Positions 8,929-18,071 of a stretch of 64,000 nt of DNA are shown here, one piece after another. The notes below the pieces were generated by a model that saw only the letters and a program-made list of their open reading frames with translations, was not told the origin of the DNA and searched no databases. Within the stretch, counting starts at the first letter, position 1, and each line of letters begins with the position of its first letter. The stretch lies in contig NZ_CP102409.1 of NCBI RefSeq assembly GCF_024628725.1, forward strand, positions 715,001 to 779,000. The letters are read 5' to 3'. The position numbers and the translations under genes were made by a program. This DNA comes from Ruegeria sp. YS9. GTDB taxonomy: Bacteria > Pseudomonadota > Alphaproteobacteria > Rhodobacterales > Rhodobacteraceae.

Positions 8929-11220
8929 ATGGAAAAGTTCGGCAGAAGCCAGCCGGTGAAACGGACCGAGGATCAACGGTTCCTGACCGGGCAGGGGCGT
9001 TACATGGATGATGCGGTACCCGGGAACGCTTTGTTTGCCGCATTCTTCCGCAGCCCGGTGGCGCATGGTGACATCACCTCTCTGGATGTCGATGCCGCGC
9101 GGGCTGCCGACGGTGTTCGGCTGGTCATGACGCTGGACGATCTGGCCGCATCAGGCATCGACACGGTGCTGAATGCGGCTGTCTTGCAGAACCGGGATGG
9201 GTCCAAGGCCGCTGCGCCGGATCGGCACATGCTGGCCAGGGATCGCGTGCGTTTCGTGGGCGAGCCGGTGGCAGTTGTCATTGCGGATACGCTGACGCAG
9301 GCGCAAGACGCGGTCGAGTTGATCTGGATGGATACAGAAGAACGCCCGGCCAAACTGGACGTCGATGCAGGGGGAGAGACCCTGCACGCGGAAGCGCCCG
9401 AGAACCGTGCTTTTGATTGGGGATTGGGCGACGAAACCGCGACCGAGGCTGCCTTTCAGGCCGCCGCGCATACCGTGTCGCTGAACGTCGTCGACAACAG
9501 GGTCATCATCAGTTCGCTTGAACCGCGTGGCTGCCAGGCCGATTGGTCCGAGGGGCGTCTGCATTTCTCTTACGGAGGTCAGGGCGTCTGGGCGATGAAG
9601 GCCCAACTGGCACAAAAGCTGAAACTGGATGCGGAAGACATACGCGTCACGACCCCGGATGTCGGTGGCGGGTTCGGTATGAAAGTGATGCCATACCCTG
9701 AATATTTCTGCGTCTCCGTGGCGGCGATGAAGCTGGGTCGGCCGGTGCACTGGATGTCCGACCGGTCCGAGGCGATGCTGTCTGATCATCATGGCCGGGA
9801 TCTGACCTCGCTGGCCGAGCTGGCCTTTGACGCCGATCACAAGATCATTGCCTACCGGGTCCACAGCAAGGTGAATCTTGGCGCCTATAACAGCCACTTC
9901 GGTCAGGCGATCCAGACCAGCCTGTTCAGCAAGGTGTTGATGGGTGTCTATGACGTCCAGACCACTTATCTGCGGGTCGAAGGCTTCTATACGAACACGA
10001 CGCAGGTCGACGCGTATCGCGGTGCAGGTCGGCCCGAGGCGATTTACGTGCTTGAACGCGCGATGGATCGCGCCGCGCGCGAACTGGGCGTCGACCCGTG
10101 GGAGCTGCGGCGCAGGAATTTCATCCGTCCCGGCGATTTCCCCTACACCTCCTCCACCGGCGAGACGTTTGATGTCGGTGATTTCGACATGGTTCTCACC
10201 CGTGCGGCTGACCAGACTACCGGGTTCGAGGCCCGCAAGGCCGCGGATGCCGAACGCGGGCTGATCCGGGGGCAGGGTCTCTGTTACTATATCGAAAGCA
10301 TTTTGGGGGACCCTTCCGAAAACGCGAAGGTCGCGTTTTGCGAGGATGGAACGGTGAATCTTTACGTCGGCACACAATCGAACGGGCAGGGGCATGAGAC
10401 GGTGTACGCCCAGTTCCTGTCGGATCAGACGGGAATCCCCATGGACAAGATCACCGTCATACAGGGCGATACCGACCGGCTTGCCCATGGCGGCGGCACT
10501 GGCGGGTCCCGCTCGGTCACTGTGCAAAGCACCGCCACCCTGGTCACGATTGACAAAATGATCGCCGCATTCACGCCTTATCTTGCCGATAAGATGGGGG
10601 TCGAGGAAAGTGATGTGAGTTTTGACCACGAGACATTCCGCGCGCCGGGCTCCAACCTGACGCCGACCCTGACCGAAGCCGCCGAGATGGCGCGTGCCGA
10701 TGGTCGAACGGATCTGCTGCAACATGAGGCCCGCGCCAACCTGGATGCGCGCAGCTACCCGAACGGCGCGCATGTTGCCGAAGTCGTGATCGATTCCTAC
10801 ACCGGCGAAACCTGGGTGGACCGCTACACCGTGGTTGACGATTTTGGCAATCTTATCAATCCGATGCTGGCCGAAGGGCAGGTGCATGGCGGGGTGGTGC
10901 AGGGAATCGGGCAGGCCCTGACCGAACATGTCGTGCACGATGCACATGGGCAACTGCTCACGGCTTCGTTTATGGATTACGCCTTGCCCCGTGCAACCGA
11001 CATACCCATGATTAAGTTTACCTCGGCGCCGGTCCCGTCAACTTCAAACCCGATGGGGATGAAAGGGTGTGGCGAGGCTGGCACCGTGGGCGCGCTGGCC
11101 GCTGTGGCAAACGCGGTTCAGGATGCGCTCTGGGATCACGGGGTGCGGCAGGCGGACATGCCTTTCACACCTCAAAGAGTATGGGAATTGCTGACGCATG
11201 AATCTGTCGCGGCTGAGTAG
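8929..11220 (+). CDS. Xanthine dehydrogenase family molybdopterin-binding subunit (form II CoxL-like)
   Basis: A 763-aa large subunit of the molybdenum hydroxylase family. The loop that in true CO dehydrogenase reads AYxCSFR is AYRGAGR here (about residues 361-367), which marks the form II group rather than CO dehydrogenase. The active-site glutamate motif GCGEAGT lies near residue 716, and the N-terminal ald_xan_dh_C-like domain and the QGDTD motif are intact. The AGGAGG site before the ATG at 8929 fixes the start. The [2Fe-2S] small and FAD medium subunits that usually accompany it are absent from both flanks. Its 3' end overlaps the DUF2235 gene by 23 nt, so the two are translated from one message. 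Confidence 0.9.
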   Translation: MEKFGRSQPVKRTEDQRFLTGQGRYMDDAVPGNALFAAFFRSPVAHGDITSLDVDAARAADGVRLVMTLDDLAASGIDTVLNAAVLQNRDGSKAAAPDRHMLARDRVRFVGEPVAVVIADTLTQAQDAVELIWMDTEERPAKLDVDAGGETLHAEAPENRAFDWGLGDETATEAAFQAAAHTVSLNVVDNRVIISSLEPRGCQADWSEGRLHFSYGGQGVWAMKAQLAQKLKLDAEDIRVTTPDVGGGFGMKVMPYPEYFCVSVAAMKLGRPVHWMSDRSEAMLSDHHGRDLTSLAELAFDADHKIIAYRVHSKVNLGAYNSHFGQAIQTSLFSKVLMGVYDVQTTYLRVEGFYTNTTQVDAYRGAGRPEAIYVLERAMDRAARELGVDPWELRRRNFIRPGDFPYTSSTGETFDVGDFDMVLTRAADQTTGFEARKAADAERGLIRGQGLCYYIESILGDPSENAKVAFCEDGTVNLYVGTQSNGQGHETVYAQFLSDQTGIPMDKITVIQGDTDRLAHGGGTGGSRSVTVQSTATLVTIDKMIAAFTPYLADKMGVEESDVSFDHETFRAPGSNLTPTLTEAAEMARADGRTDLLQHEARANLDARSYPNGAHVAEVVIDSYTGETWVDRYTVVDDFGNLINPMLAEGQVHGGVVQGIGQALTEHVVHDAHGQLLTASFMDYALPRATDIPMIKFTSAPVPSTSNPMGMKGCGEAGTVGALAAVANAVQDALWDHGVRQADMPFTPQRVWELLTHESVAAE

Positions 11221-12274
11221 AAAGGTTCTGGGATGGCTCGGGCGGCCTTTGCGGTCCGAGCATTCCGCCGAGACGCGGCACCGTGAACCGATCAGCCATG
11301 TCATCATCCTTGATGGCACCATGTCCACCCTCGAGCCCGGATTTGAAACTCATGCCGGTCAGACATTTCGCCTGTGCTGCGAGATGGGCAGCAAGGTTTC
11401 GGTGTTCTACGAGGCAGGCGTGCAGTGGGAAAGCTGGAAGTCCTCGCTGGACGTGATGATGGGCCGGGGCATCAACCGCCAGATCCGCCGCGCCTATGGG
11501 TATTTGGCGTCCCGCTACAAGCCGGGCGACAAGATCTTTTTCATCGGTTATTCGCGCGGTGCCTATGGCGTGCGCAGTCTGGCCGGCGTGATCGACATGA
11601 TCGGCCTGCTCAAGGCGGAACACGCCACCGAACGAAACATACTGCAAGCGTACCGCCACTATGAATGTAATCCAGACGGCATCGCCGCCAGCGAATTCCG
11701 CCGACGTTTCTGCCACGAAGGGGTCGAGATCGAGATGATCGGCGTCTGGGACACGGTCAAGGCGCTGGGATTGCGTCTGCCGCTGCTGTGGCGCTGGGCC
11801 GAGGATAAGCACGCCTTTCACAACCATGAGCTGGGCCCGGCCACCCGTCATGGGTATCACGCCATGGCGCTGGATGAGACGCGCGAAGTGTTCGAACCAG
11901 TTCTGTGGACCTGCACGCCCGAGTTCAAGGGTCATGTGGAACAGGTCTGGTTCCGCGGAACCCACGGCGACATAGGTGGCCAATTGAACGGCTACGAAGA
12001 GGCGCGGCCGCTGAGCAACATTTCCCTGATCTGGATGCTGGACAAGGCGGAATTGCACGGTCTGCCCTTGCCCGACGGCTGGCGCGATCGTTTTCCCATT
12101 GATCCCCATGCGCCGTCGGTTGGCACATGGCGCGGCTGGGGCAAGATTTTCCTGCTGCGAAAGCACCGCAAGGTCGGGCAGGACCCGTCAGAACGCCTGC
12201 ATGTTTCCGTTTCGCCGGACGAACTGCCCGGATGGGTGGCGATGCCGAAACTGCCGACACATCCCGCGCAGTAG
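11198..12274 (+). CDS. DUF2235 alpha/beta hydrolase (Tle1-like phospholipase fold)
   Basis: A 358-aa DUF2235 protein, the hydrolase domain also used by type VI secretion phospholipase effectors of the Tle1 group. The N-terminal LDGT motif (about 39-42), nucleophile elbow GYSRGAYGVRSLAG with Ser119, a VWDTV aspartate block and the GTHGDIGGQ histidine block give a complete Ser-Asp-His set. There is no signal peptide, no transmembrane segment and no VgrG or PAAR gene nearby, so a T6SS effector role is not supported. The start codon lies inside the end of the CoxL-like gene, implying translational coupling. Confidence 0.82.
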   Translation: MNLSRLSRKVLGWLGRPLRSEHSAETRHREPISHVIILDGTMSTLEPGFETHAGQTFRLCCEMGSKVSVFYEAGVQWESWKSSLDVMMGRGINRQIRRAYGYLASRYKPGDKIFFIGYSRGAYGVRSLAGVIDMIGLLKAEHATERNILQAYRHYECNPDGIAASEFRRRFCHEGVEIEMIGVWDTVKALGLRLPLLWRWAEDKHAFHNHELGPATRHGYHAMALDETREVFEPVLWTCTPEFKGHVEQVWFRGTHGDIGGQLNGYEEARPLSNISLIWMLDKAELHGLPLPDGWRDRFPIDPHAPSVGTWRGWGKIFLLRKHRKVGQDPSERLHVSVSPDELPGWVAMPKLPTHPAQ

Positions 12275-12277
12275 GGG

Positions 12278-13021
12278 TCAGCTTGGGGCGCAGACATTTC
12301 TGACCGGCTCGATCATTGCATCCGGGCGCTCAACCGGATCGAAACGCCATCTTCCTGGAGACCAGTTATAGACCCGTTGCCCATCGGGATGATCTACTAA
12401 CATCAGCCCGTGAAAGTACCATTTTGACGTGGATTTGTCTCCCGTCGCAGTCGTGTAGAATGAGAAACCCCGTAAATCGCGTACTGCCTCGATTGGCGCG
12501 TTTTTCGAATGTTCGGCGATGCAATAGGGCGCGCCATCCGCAATGAAACGCGCCTGAACAAGGATCATCGGAACTGTCAACAACGACCAGAGCGCGGCGA
12601 TTGTCCCGATTGAAATACCAATCTTCGCCGCCCGAGAGGGCTGTGGTTGCCCACCCGATCCCGACCAAATGAGAAAGCTTGCGGCGACGGCTATCGTCAG
12701 GGTGACACCGTGCAGAATCTGAGTGTCAGAACCAAGCGATGGCACCATCCCAAATAACGTCAAAAACAAGCCGGAAACGATTGAAAAAACGGCGATACAT
12801 CTGGCGAGAGATCGTGGGATTGAAGGCAATCCCAATAGCACAAAGCCACCAATGAATGCAGGAATGGCGGGCGCAAGCCATGAGTACAAGTATGTGGCCT
12901 GAAAAAACAAAGGCAGGGTTTTTCCGCGCCCATTCGGCTCGAATATCGAAGGGTCAAATGGCTCGATGTACGCCGCGAAAATCAGCACACTGTAGGCGCA
13001 GAACAGGATCTTGTATTTCAT
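12278..13021 (-). CDS. Hypothetical multi-pass membrane protein
   Basis: A 247-aa protein I do not recognise. It has about five hydrophobic segments in the first 160 residues (FCAYSVLIFAAYIEPF, YLYSWLAPAIPAFIGGFVLLG, CIAVFSIVSGLFLTLFGM, GVTLTIAVAASFLIW, IGTIAALWSLLTVPMILV) and a soluble C-terminal domain of about 85 residues with a conserved-looking YFHGLMLVDHPDGQRVYNW stretch and two cysteines. An upstream in-frame ATG at 13132 would place the N-terminus across the intrinsic terminator at 13048-13088, so I take the ATG at 13021. Base composition is AT-richer than its neighbours, which hints at recent acquisition. Confidence 0.65.
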   Translation of the reverse strand: MKYKILFCAYSVLIFAAYIEPFDPSIFEPNGRGKTLPLFFQATYLYSWLAPAIPAFIGGFVLLGLPSIPRSLARCIAVFSIVSGLFLTLFGMVPSLGSDTQILHGVTLTIAVAASFLIWSGSGGQPQPSRAAKIGISIGTIAALWSLLTVPMILVQARFIADGAPYCIAEHSKNAPIEAVRDLRGFSFYTTATGDKSTSKWYFHGLMLVDHPDGQRVYNWSPGRWRFDPVERPDAMIEPVRNVCAPS

Positions 13022-13047
13022 GGCGGGCTGAATGACCAAATCTTTTG

Positions 13048-13088
13048 GTTCAAAAAATACTGCCCACTCATCTTGCGACGGGTGGGCA
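13048..13088 (-). terminator. Intrinsic terminator of gcrA
   Basis: Arms 13061-13067 and 13082-13088 (7 bp, GTGGGCA/TGCCCAC) are followed on the minus strand by TATTTTTTG. This is a clear rho-independent terminator 54 nt after the gcrA stop. It also argues against the longer reading of the downstream membrane-protein gene. Confidence 0.8.
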
Positions 13089-13141
13089 GCCAAGAAAGAA
13101 GAAAATGTCACGCTGCTAAAAGCAGCGTTCATAGCTGAATT

Positions 13142-13717
13142 CTAACGCCGACGATCCCTGCGCGAGCTCATCGGCTGGAAGGCCACGCCCACATGCGCCT
13201 CGCAATAGGGCTTGCCCGCCTCAACCGGAAGGCCGCAGAACCAGAAATCCTCGGTCGCGGGGTCGCCTACGGGCCACTTGCAGGTTTTTTCCGTCAATTC
13301 CATCAGAGTCAGCTTCTTGGCCTTTTTCTCGATCTCGTTGACCTTGGCCAGCGCTTCGGGGCTGATCTCATTGGCCGACGGCTGCGGTGGCAGCGGCTGA
13401 CCGGCGGGGATAATCTGACGGCGGGCCGGAACGACCGGTTTCGCCTCGGCGGTCGGGGCCGGGGCCGGACGCGCCGGTTCGGTCTTGGGCGCAGGTTTGG
13501 GTTTGGCCTCGGCCTTGGGGGCGGGCGCCGGTTTTTCTTTCGGTTCCGCCTTGGCCGGGGATGCGCCTGCCGTCCGGTTGGACAGGCCCAGGCGGTGCAC
13601 CTTGCCGATCACCGCATTGCGGGTCACGCCACCCAGTTCCTTGGCAATCTGGCTGGCCGACTGGCCTTCGCCCCACATCTTCTTCAGCAGTTCTACGCGC
13701 TCGTCTGTCCAGGACAT
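13142..13717 (-). CDS. gcrA: GcrA cell-cycle transcription regulator
   Basis: GcrA works with sigma-70 RNA polymerase at promoters methylated by CcrM and drives the alphaproteobacterial cell cycle. The first 45 residues (MSWTDERVELLKKMW, then QIAKELGG, RNAVIGKVHRLGL) are the conserved DNA-binding helix-turn-helix. A proline/alanine/lysine-rich linker follows (about residues 50-115), then the C-terminal polymerase-binding domain with CKWPVGDP and WFCGLP..GKPYCEAH. The length of 191 aa is typical for Rhodobacterales. The gene has its own terminator downstream. Confidence 0.97.
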   Translation of the reverse strand: MSWTDERVELLKKMWGEGQSASQIAKELGGVTRNAVIGKVHRLGLSNRTAGASPAKAEPKEKPAPAPKAEAKPKPAPKTEPARPAPAPTAEAKPVVPARRQIIPAGQPLPPQPSANEISPEALAKVNEIEKKAKKLTLMELTEKTCKWPVGDPATEDFWFCGLPVEAGKPYCEAHVGVAFQPMSSRRDRRR

Positions 13718-13740
13718 CGTTAGCCTTTCAAAAGCGGAAA

Positions 13741-13761
13741 GCGGCCCCGGATTCGGGCCGC
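13741..13761. promoter_or_regulatory. GC hairpin upstream of gcrA
   Basis: Arms GCGGCCC (13741-13747) and GGGCCGC (13755-13761) form a perfect 7-bp stem about 24 nt upstream of the gcrA start. On the minus strand it would lie in the gcrA 5' leader and could affect translation; on the plus strand there is no clear T tract. Confidence 0.35.
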
Positions 13762-13843
13762 CTTGGGAATTCGTCTCAGCCCCCTATTCTAAACACTGCT
13801 GCCCGAGTTACAAGCTGTCTTCGAATCAGTTTGAGGGCAAAAC

Positions 13844-14647
13844 ATGCAGAATCCCGCAGATCAGACCGCGCGTCGCTTCGGAGCAGTCAACTGGATGGGC
13901 CTTTACACGCTGGCGCAGCGCGAAACCCTGCGCTTTCTGGCTGTCTGGACCCAGACGGTTCTTGCACCTCTGGTTATGGCGGGGTTGTTTCTGTTGATCT
14001 TCACCATCGCCATCGGACCCAGCCGACCAGATGTCATGGGCGTGCCGTTCGTGATGTTTCTGGCTCCGGGGATCATGATGATGACGGTGATCCAGAACGC
14101 CTTTGCCAATACCTCGTCCTCGATGGTGATCGCCAAGGTGCAAGGCAACATCGTTGATACCTTGATGCCACCGCTGTCACCGCTCGAGATTCTGCTGGGC
14201 TATCTCGCGGGTGGCATTGCCCGCGGCGTGATGATTGCACTGGTGATCTCGATTGCGTTCCTGGTCTTGCTCTCCATCGCGCCTCAGCACCCGTTGATCG
14301 CGCTGACCTTTGTCGTTCTGGGCGGCGCGTTCATGGGCGCCTTGGGTCTGTTTGCGGGTATCTTTGCCAACAAGTTCGACCAGATGGCCGCGATCACCAA
14401 CTTTATCGTCACGCCGCTGGCCTTCCTGTCGGGCACGTTCTACTCGGTCGAGGCATTGCCGCCCTTGCTGAACCGCCTGACCCATCTGAACCCGGTGTTC
14501 TATCTGATCGATGGCTTGCGGTATGGCATGATCGGGGTGTCCGACAGCTCTCCGTGGCTGGGAATGGCGGTCTGTACGTTTGCGACACTCGTGATCGGAG
14601 CCATCACCTGGCTGATGCTGCGCACCGGATATCGCCTCAAGGCTTAA
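13844..14647 (+). CDS. ABC-2 type transporter permease
   Basis: A 267-aa inner-membrane permease with six predicted helices and the ABC-2 core motif APGIMMMTVIQNAFANTSSSMV. The C-terminal half contains the typical PLAFLSGTFYSVEALPP..LNPVFYLIDGLRYG block. Proteins of this NodJ-like group pair with an ATPase to export lipids, polysaccharides or drugs. No ATP-binding partner is adjacent, so it must either use an ATPase encoded elsewhere or be a solitary permease. GAGGG lies 6-7 nt before the ATG at 13844. The gene is divergent from gcrA. Confidence 0.9.
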   Translation: MQNPADQTARRFGAVNWMGLYTLAQRETLRFLAVWTQTVLAPLVMAGLFLLIFTIAIGPSRPDVMGVPFVMFLAPGIMMMTVIQNAFANTSSSMVIAKVQGNIVDTLMPPLSPLEILLGYLAGGIARGVMIALVISIAFLVLLSIAPQHPLIALTFVVLGGAFMGALGLFAGIFANKFDQMAAITNFIVTPLAFLSGTFYSVEALPPLLNRLTHLNPVFYLIDGLRYGMIGVSDSSPWLGMAVCTFATLVIGAITWLMLRTGYRLKA

Positions 14648-14722
14648 GGAGGCCCGGCCATCGCGGCCGGTTGCAAGGGCCGGAATGCAGGCGCACCCGT
14701 TCCCGTCGCGTTGGGCAGGCTC

Positions 14723-15607
14723 TCAGGCGCGGCGTTGCACGGCTTCTCGCCAGACCAGGATCAGCCCGCCGGCCAGGATGGTTGCGGACCCGACCAGACT
14801 GATCCAGTCGGGGATCACATCAAAGACCGCAAAGTCGTAAAGGGCGGCAAAGATCAGTGTGGCATAGCTGATCGGGGCCACAAAAGATGCGTCCGCCCGC
14901 GCCATGCCGTTGACGAAACAGGCCTGCGCGCAGGCCATCAGAACGCCGATCCCCAACAATGCTGCCCACTGCTGCGGGGTCGGCATCTGAAAGACGAAGC
15001 TGACGGCTATCGTGGCGATCACCAGCCCCATCGCGTTGTTGATCAGCAGGATCTGCATCGGTGGCTCGCGCCCGGAAAGTTTCTTGATGAAAATCAGCTC
15101 CATCCCGATCAGCGCAGCCGCCGCCAGCGCCAGAAGGGCAGCGGGCTGAAAACTGGCGGGGGTCGGACGCAGCAGGATCATCGCGCCCGTCAAGGCAACA
15201 GCCGCCGCCAGCCAGCGCCACGGACCAACCCGCTCTTGCAGCAGCGGAATGGCCAGCACCATACCGAAAACAGGGTTCAGAAAGGATATCGCCGTCGCAT
15301 CCGCCATCGGAATGAAGGCAACCGAGGCGAACATCAGTGTCACCCCCGCCCAGCCGAAACTGGTCCGCCCGACGTGAAGACCCCAATGGGGCCGCACCAG
15401 CCGGGGCCGCAGAATTGCGACCGCCAGCAGAATCGCCAGCAGGGCAAACAGAAACCGCCCGTGACTGATCTGCATGGCGTGCAAGGGCGGGCCCAACGCA
15501 TCCGTCCCCAGCGCTTTGGCCAGCAGCGTCGTGGCCGCGATAAAGGCGGTGGCGACAAAGATAAGCGCGGCCGCAAGCGGTGGATTATGGTGTTTGGGTT
15601 CGAACAT
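14723..15607 (-). CDS. DMT superfamily (EamA) transporter
   Basis: A 294-aa inner-membrane exporter of the drug/metabolite transporter superfamily with two EamA repeats and about ten hydrophobic helices. The first repeat begins LAAALIFVATAFIAATTLLAK; the second includes FVNGMARADASFVAPISY. The substrate cannot be inferred. I start it at the ATG at 15607, because the 62 codons upstream encode a charged, non-family extension; no strong ribosome site is visible at 15607. It is convergent with the ABC permease and divergent from argD. Confidence 0.88.
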   Translation of the reverse strand: MFEPKHHNPPLAAALIFVATAFIAATTLLAKALGTDALGPPLHAMQISHGRFLFALLAILLAVAILRPRLVRPHWGLHVGRTSFGWAGVTLMFASVAFIPMADATAISFLNPVFGMVLAIPLLQERVGPWRWLAAAVALTGAMILLRPTPASFQPAALLALAAAALIGMELIFIKKLSGREPPMQILLINNAMGLVIATIAVSFVFQMPTPQQWAALLGIGVLMACAQACFVNGMARADASFVAPISYATLIFAALYDFAVFDVIPDWISLVGSATILAGGLILVWREAVQRRA

Positions 15608-15880
15608 GGCCAAGCGGTGCGCGGTTGCGCGGGCTTTGGCAAGGGCAAAATTGGATCGCTTCAAAATACCGGCTTCCCAACCTGCGCAAGCATCGCTATA
15701 CGGACGGCCATGATCAAACATGTGCATATCCAACTGCTCCGACGCCGACGCATCTTTGCGTAACCGGCCTGTTTGATCTCGTGTGCCCGGCAAATCGGCA
15801 CAGACCTCACCAAAATTGTTGACGAACCGGGCCTTCGTGTATCACTCACGAGGCTCATACCACCTGAAAAGGATGATCCC

Positions 15881-17068
15881 ATGATCCCGTCCGTTCTGCC
15901 GACCTACAACCGTGCGCCCCTGACATTCGTGAAGGGCGAAGGCGCCTGGCTGACCGAGGCGGATGGCCGACGTTTTCTGGACCTCGGCGCAGGGATCGCG
16001 GTGAATGCGCTGGGCCACGCCCATCCGGCCTTGGTGGCCGCGCTGACTGACCAGGCCCATGCGCTGTGGCATGTTTCGAACCTGTACAACATTCCTCAGC
16101 AACAGGCGTTGGCTGACAAGCTGGTGGAACACAGTTTTGCCGATACGGTTTTCTTCACGAACTCCGGCACGGAATCCTGCGAACTGGCCGTGAAAATGGC
16201 CCGCAAGTATTTCTATGACAAAGGTCAGCCCGAGCGGGTTGAGATCATCACCTTCGACGGTTCCTTCCACGGCCGGTCGTCAGCCGGTATCGCGGCTGCC
16301 GGGTCCGAGAAGATGACCAAGGGCTTCGGCCCGCTTCTGCCGGGTTTCGTGCATGTGGCCTTCGGCGATCTCGACGGCGTGACCGACGCCATCACCGATG
16401 AGACCACCGCGATCCTGATCGAGCCCATCCAAGGCGAGGGCGGCATCCGCCCGGTCCCCGACGCCGAACTCAGGGCCTTGCGTCAGATCTGCGACGACAA
16501 CGGGCTGCTTCTGATCCTTGATGAAGTCCAATGCGGCGTTGGCCGCACCGGCAAGCTGTTCGCGCATGAGTGGGCAGGGATCACCCCTGATATCATGATG
16601 GTCGCCAAGGGCATCGGCGGGGGCTTCCCGCTGGGGGCGGTGCTGGCGACCGAGGACGCGGCATCCGGTATGACCGCAGGCACCCACGGCTCGACATATG
16701 GTGGCAACCCGCTGGGCTGCGCGGTGGGCTGCGCGGTGATCGACCAGGTCGCAACCCCGGCCTTTCTCGAAGGCGTCAACCGCAAGGCGGGCCTCTTGCG
16801 CCAGAAACTCGAAGGCCTCGTCGCCGATCATCCCGACGTGTTCGAAGAGGTCCGCGGATCGGGCCTGATGCTCGGCCTGAAATGCAAGCCGACAAATATC
16901 GACGTGGTCAACGCAGGGTATGACAACGAAGTTATCACCGTTCCCGCCGCCGACAACGTGATCCGTCTGCTGCCGCCGCTGACCCTGACCGAGGACGATA
17001 TCGCTCAGGCCATGATCCGTCTCGACAAGGCCGCTCAGCAGATCGAGACCCAACTCCAAACCACCTGA
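15881..17068 (+). CDS. argD: Acetylornithine/succinyldiaminopimelate aminotransferase
   Basis: A 395-aa class III PLP aminotransferase that forms N-acetylornithine in arginine synthesis. Motifs include the N-terminal [31 protein letters not shown], the aspartate motif [15 protein letters not shown] and the PLP lysine in [14 protein letters not shown]. The start at 15881 has AAAAGGA upstream; the frame is open further upstream but unrelated. It is followed after 76 nt by argF in the same direction, the usual argD-argF pair of Rhodobacterales. Its stop codon is the first triplet of a dispersed repeat. Confidence 0.94.
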   Translation: MIPSVLPTYNRAPLTFVKGEGAWLTEADGRRFLDLGAGIAVNALGHAHPALVAALTDQAHALWHVSNLYNIPQQQALADKLVEHSFADTVFFTNSGTESCELAVKMARKYFYDKGQPERVEIITFDGSFHGRSSAGIAAAGSEKMTKGFGPLLPGFVHVAFGDLDGVTDAITDETTAILIEPIQGEGGIRPVPDAELRALRQICDDNGLLLILDEVQCGVGRTGKLFAHEWAGITPDIMMVAKGIGGGFPLGAVLATEDAASGMTAGTHGSTYGGNPLGCAVGCAVIDQVATPAFLEGVNRKAGLLRQKLEGLVADHPDVFEEVRGSGLMLGLKCKPTNIDVVNAGYDNEVITVPAADNVIRLLPPLTLTEDDIAQAMIRLDKAAQQIETQLQTT

Positions 17069-17091
17069 TCTTCATCTTTTCCCAAATACTC
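17066..17091 (+). repeat. Dispersed 3'-end repeat starting at the argD stop codon
   Basis: A 26-nt unit beginning with the argD stop TGA and ending AAATACTC, differing at one base from the unit at the valS stop (4848-4823 on minus). It is followed by CGGGGG. Both copies have the same orientation relative to the gene they end. Confidence 0.75.
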
Positions 17092-17144
17092 CGGGGGTAA
17101 GGCGGCAGCGCCCCCGGCAACCGACAGCCAGGAAACGAACCGAC

Positions 17145-18071
17145 ATGAATCATTTTCTCGACATCCACAAAACCGACGCCGCCGCGCTGCGGTCCATGAT
17201 CGACCAGGCCGGAGCGATGAAACAGGCCCGGTTGGGCCGCCCCAAGGCCGCGCCCGACGACGAACAGCCGCTGGCGGGCCGCATGGTCGCACTGATCTTC
17301 GAAAAGCCCTCGACGCGGACGCGCGTGTCTTTCGATGTGGGCGTGCGCCAGATGGGCGGGCAAACCATGGTGCTGTCCGGCAAGGACATGCAGTTGGGTC
17401 ACGGAGAAACCATCGCCGACACCGCCCGCGTGCTGTCGCGCTATGTCGACATGATCATGATCCGCACCTTTGATGAAACCATCCTGACCGAAATGGCCGA
17501 ATATTCGGACGTGCCGGTGATCAACGGCCTGACCGACCGCACCCATCCTTGCCAGATCATGGCTGATGTTCTGACATTCGAGGAACACCGCGGCCCCATC
17601 GCCGGCAAAAAGGTGGTCTGGACCGGCGACGGCAACAATGTCTGCGCCTCCTTCCTGCACGCCGCCGGTCAATTCGGCTTCGATCTGACCTTCACCGGCC
17701 CCGCTCAGCTTGACCCGGAAGAAGAGTTCATAGGGTTTGCCCGCCAGAAAGGGTCGAAAATCGTGATCGAAAGGGATCCGCACAAAGCGGTGGAAGGCGC
17801 CGACCTCGTCGTCGCAGACACCTGGGTTTCGATGCATGATTCCCAGTCGGCCAAGGAACGCCGCCACAACATGCTGCGTCCCTATCAGGTCAACGCTGAA
17901 CTCATGTCGCATGCCAAACCGGATGCGCTGTTCATGCATTGCCTGCCGGCCCACCGCGAGGAAGAAGCGACCTCCGAGGTTATGGACGGACCGAACTCGG
18001 TCATTTTCGATGAGGCCGAAAACCGCCTGCACGCGCAGAAGGCGGTCATGCGCTGGTGCCTGGGCGTTTAA
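17145..18071 (+). CDS. argF: Ornithine carbamoyltransferase
   Basis: A 308-aa cytosolic enzyme joining ornithine and carbamoyl phosphate to citrulline. The carbamoyl-phosphate motif [12 protein letters not shown] (about 47-58), the HPCQ motif in [13 protein letters not shown] and the ornithine-binding [11 protein letters not shown] are all intact. It lies downstream of argD, 76 nt apart, with the dispersed repeat in between. Its stop overlaps the stop of the convergent ferric-reductase-like gene by 4 nt (TTAA). Confidence 0.96.
   Translation: MNHFLDIHKTDAAALRSMIDQAGAMKQARLGRPKAAPDDEQPLAGRMVALIFEKPSTRTRVSFDVGVRQMGGQTMVLSGKDMQLGHGETIADTARVLSRYVDMIMIRTFDETILTEMAEYSDVPVINGLTDRTHPCQIMADVLTFEEHRGPIAGKKVVWTGDGNNVCASFLHAAGQFGFDLTFTGPAQLDPEEEFIGFARQKGSKIVIERDPHKAVEGADLVVADTWVSMHDSQSAKERRHNMLRPYQVNAELMSHAKPDALFMHCLPAHREEEATSEVMDGPNSVIFDEAENRLHAQKAVMRWCLGV

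Noticed and set aside
9151..10953. Open frame of 600 codons antisense to the CoxL-like gene
   Set aside because: Shadow of a strongly supported coding region on plus; no domain similarity.
8929..11220. True carbon monoxide dehydrogenase large subunit
   Set aside because: The active-site loop is AYRGAGR (form II) rather than the AYxCSFR loop, and coxM/coxS are absent.
11198..12274. DUF2235 protein as a type VI secretion phospholipase effector
   Set aside because: No VgrG, PAAR, Hcp or immunity gene is near, and the gene is coupled to a metabolic enzyme.
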